Origin: Rhizophlyctis rosea
Taxonomy: Eukaryota > Chytridiomycota > Chytridiomycetes > Rhizophlyctidales > Rhizophlyctidaceae
Direction: 5' to 3'
NCBI GenBank assembly: GCA_027596075.1
Contig: JADGJC010000125.1
Coordinates: forward strand, 45,931-109,930
DNA length: 64,000 nucleotides
Shown: positions 63,211 through 64,000 of the stretch, piece by piece
Layout: each line of letters starts with the position of its first letter
How positions within the stretch are numbered: the stretch's first letter is position 1
The notes under the pieces: model-generated
What the model saw: only the letters and a program-made list of their open reading frames with translations
What the model was told of the DNA's origin: nothing
Databases searched by the model: none
Translations under genes and position numbers: made by a program

Positions 63211-64000
63211 ATTATCGGTATGTGGATGTAGTAGATGTAGGGCATACTTCATGTAGTCATTGTGGAGGGGTTTTGCGATTGCGCTAGGTGTCTTGTAAAT
63301 TTTTAGATGTAGTGAATCTTTGTGCGCAGTTGTGCTGTGAATCGCAACAGAGCTGCTAGACCCTCTTCAATGCCCGTTCCTTGATGAAAAAAGGGGGAGC
63401 ATCCCTATAATGAAACGTTTTGCAAAGTCACCAACATCATGAAGTGTGCCAATAGTCACCCATGTTACCTATCCTCTGCTCCACTAACGTTGACCTCGAT
63501 ATGATGTAGAGCCATCCGTACGGTGACCAACATCTGCCTTGAGACCTCATTAGACGTCCGCCAGATGTCCGTATCCATCTGCCTCAGCTCGTTTACTTCA
63601 TCTGCGTGGAACGGCCTATGTTGCGTGAGCGAAGGCCGAACACTAAGTCAGAAGCGATTCGAACTAAGTGAGAACTAACAAAAGAGCCAAAGGCTAGAGG
63701 TGGACTTCTGTATATTCATTCGTATAACGAGACAAGAGGGAGTCTCGTTAGCGATCGGGTTATAGTACAAAGTCAAACGTCTCTATCCTAAGTCCAATGT
63801 TGCATATTGGACGCGGTAAATTAATTACAACTATGCGGCGATCTTTGACCAGGGTCAGAAAATAAATTGCTGGCCGGTGGCACAGCTCCGGCTAAACTAT
63901 CTTCATCTAGGAACGTGGAACGCGTCGTTGCACTACTGGGGTCTATGTCTAATCTACGAACTATGCTACTGACTGTTGCCGCAATGTCGCGGTGACGTTG
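63211..64000. other. 3' flank of the giant gene, no gene recognised
   Basis: Contains the 3' UTR side of the giant gene. Further on is a perfect 9-bp inverted repeat TAACGAGAC/GTCTCGTTA (63725-63733 and 63742-63750) with an 8-nt loop, inside sequence that begins TGTTGCGTGAGCG at about 63620. This could be the start of an LTR continuing beyond the window, but no second copy is visible to confirm it. Confidence 0.4.

Overview
The window reads as nuclear DNA of a fungus. Genes are cut by many short GT-AG introns (mostly 58-150 nt), a single 5S rRNA gene and an intronless tRNA-Cys lie between protein genes, and several small paralog fragments and a fungal-type NACHT (STAND) relic are present. A copine is present; copines are known from animals, plants and protists and are absent from the common yeasts. 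My inference is an early-diverging (for example zoosporic/chytrid-like) fungus rather than an ascomycete or basidiomycete. Taxonomy is inferred, not measured.

Layout. (1) 161-4797, minus: WDR48/UAF1 homolog, WD40 propeller plus C-terminal ubiquitin-like domain. (2) 4798-8419: mostly non-coding, with an (ATGCA)8 microsatellite, a decayed minus-strand copy of the 3' end of the next gene (about 6260-7040), and a MITE-like element with 22-bp terminal inverted repeats and TTTG on both sides (7448-7903). (3) 8420-11395, minus: large unrecognised fungal protein. (4) 12480-12551: tRNA-Cys(GCA). (5) 13014-14176: two small minus-strand genes, a conserved 107-aa fungal protein and a 133-aa orphan. (6) about 14400-18010, minus: degenerate NACHT/STAND NTPase. 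(7) 19302-24190, minus: USP7-type deubiquitinase. (8) 25606-26967, plus: class II (4EHP-like) eIF4E. (9) 28060-32984, plus: WD40 plus inositol polyphosphate 5-phosphatase protein. (10) 33412-33530, plus: 5S rRNA. (11) 34294-35394, plus: intronless D-Ala-D-Ala-ligase-like ATP-grasp enzyme. (12) 37148-63210, plus: one giant gene.

The giant gene is the main discovery candidate. I could join 34 exons with every splice phase consistent and no internal stop, giving a predicted protein of about 7,893 aa. It starts with a complete copine (C2A-C2B-vWA), runs in the same exon into a START lipid-transfer-like domain, and then holds nine START-like units each followed by a beta-rich accessory module. Very long low-complexity Glu/Val/Thr/Pro linkers with tandem repeats separate the two START clusters, and in the middle sits an unrecognised seven-fold repeat (LTY.EW...H..K type). 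Introns at identical positions and phases in the START units record how the array was made by duplication. Domain content suggests a calcium-regulated, membrane-attached bridge or scaffold with many lipid pockets; that function is inference.

WDR48 and USP7 are both ubiquitin-pathway genes, but WDR48 is known to activate USP1/12/46-type enzymes, so their proximity does not by itself imply partnership.
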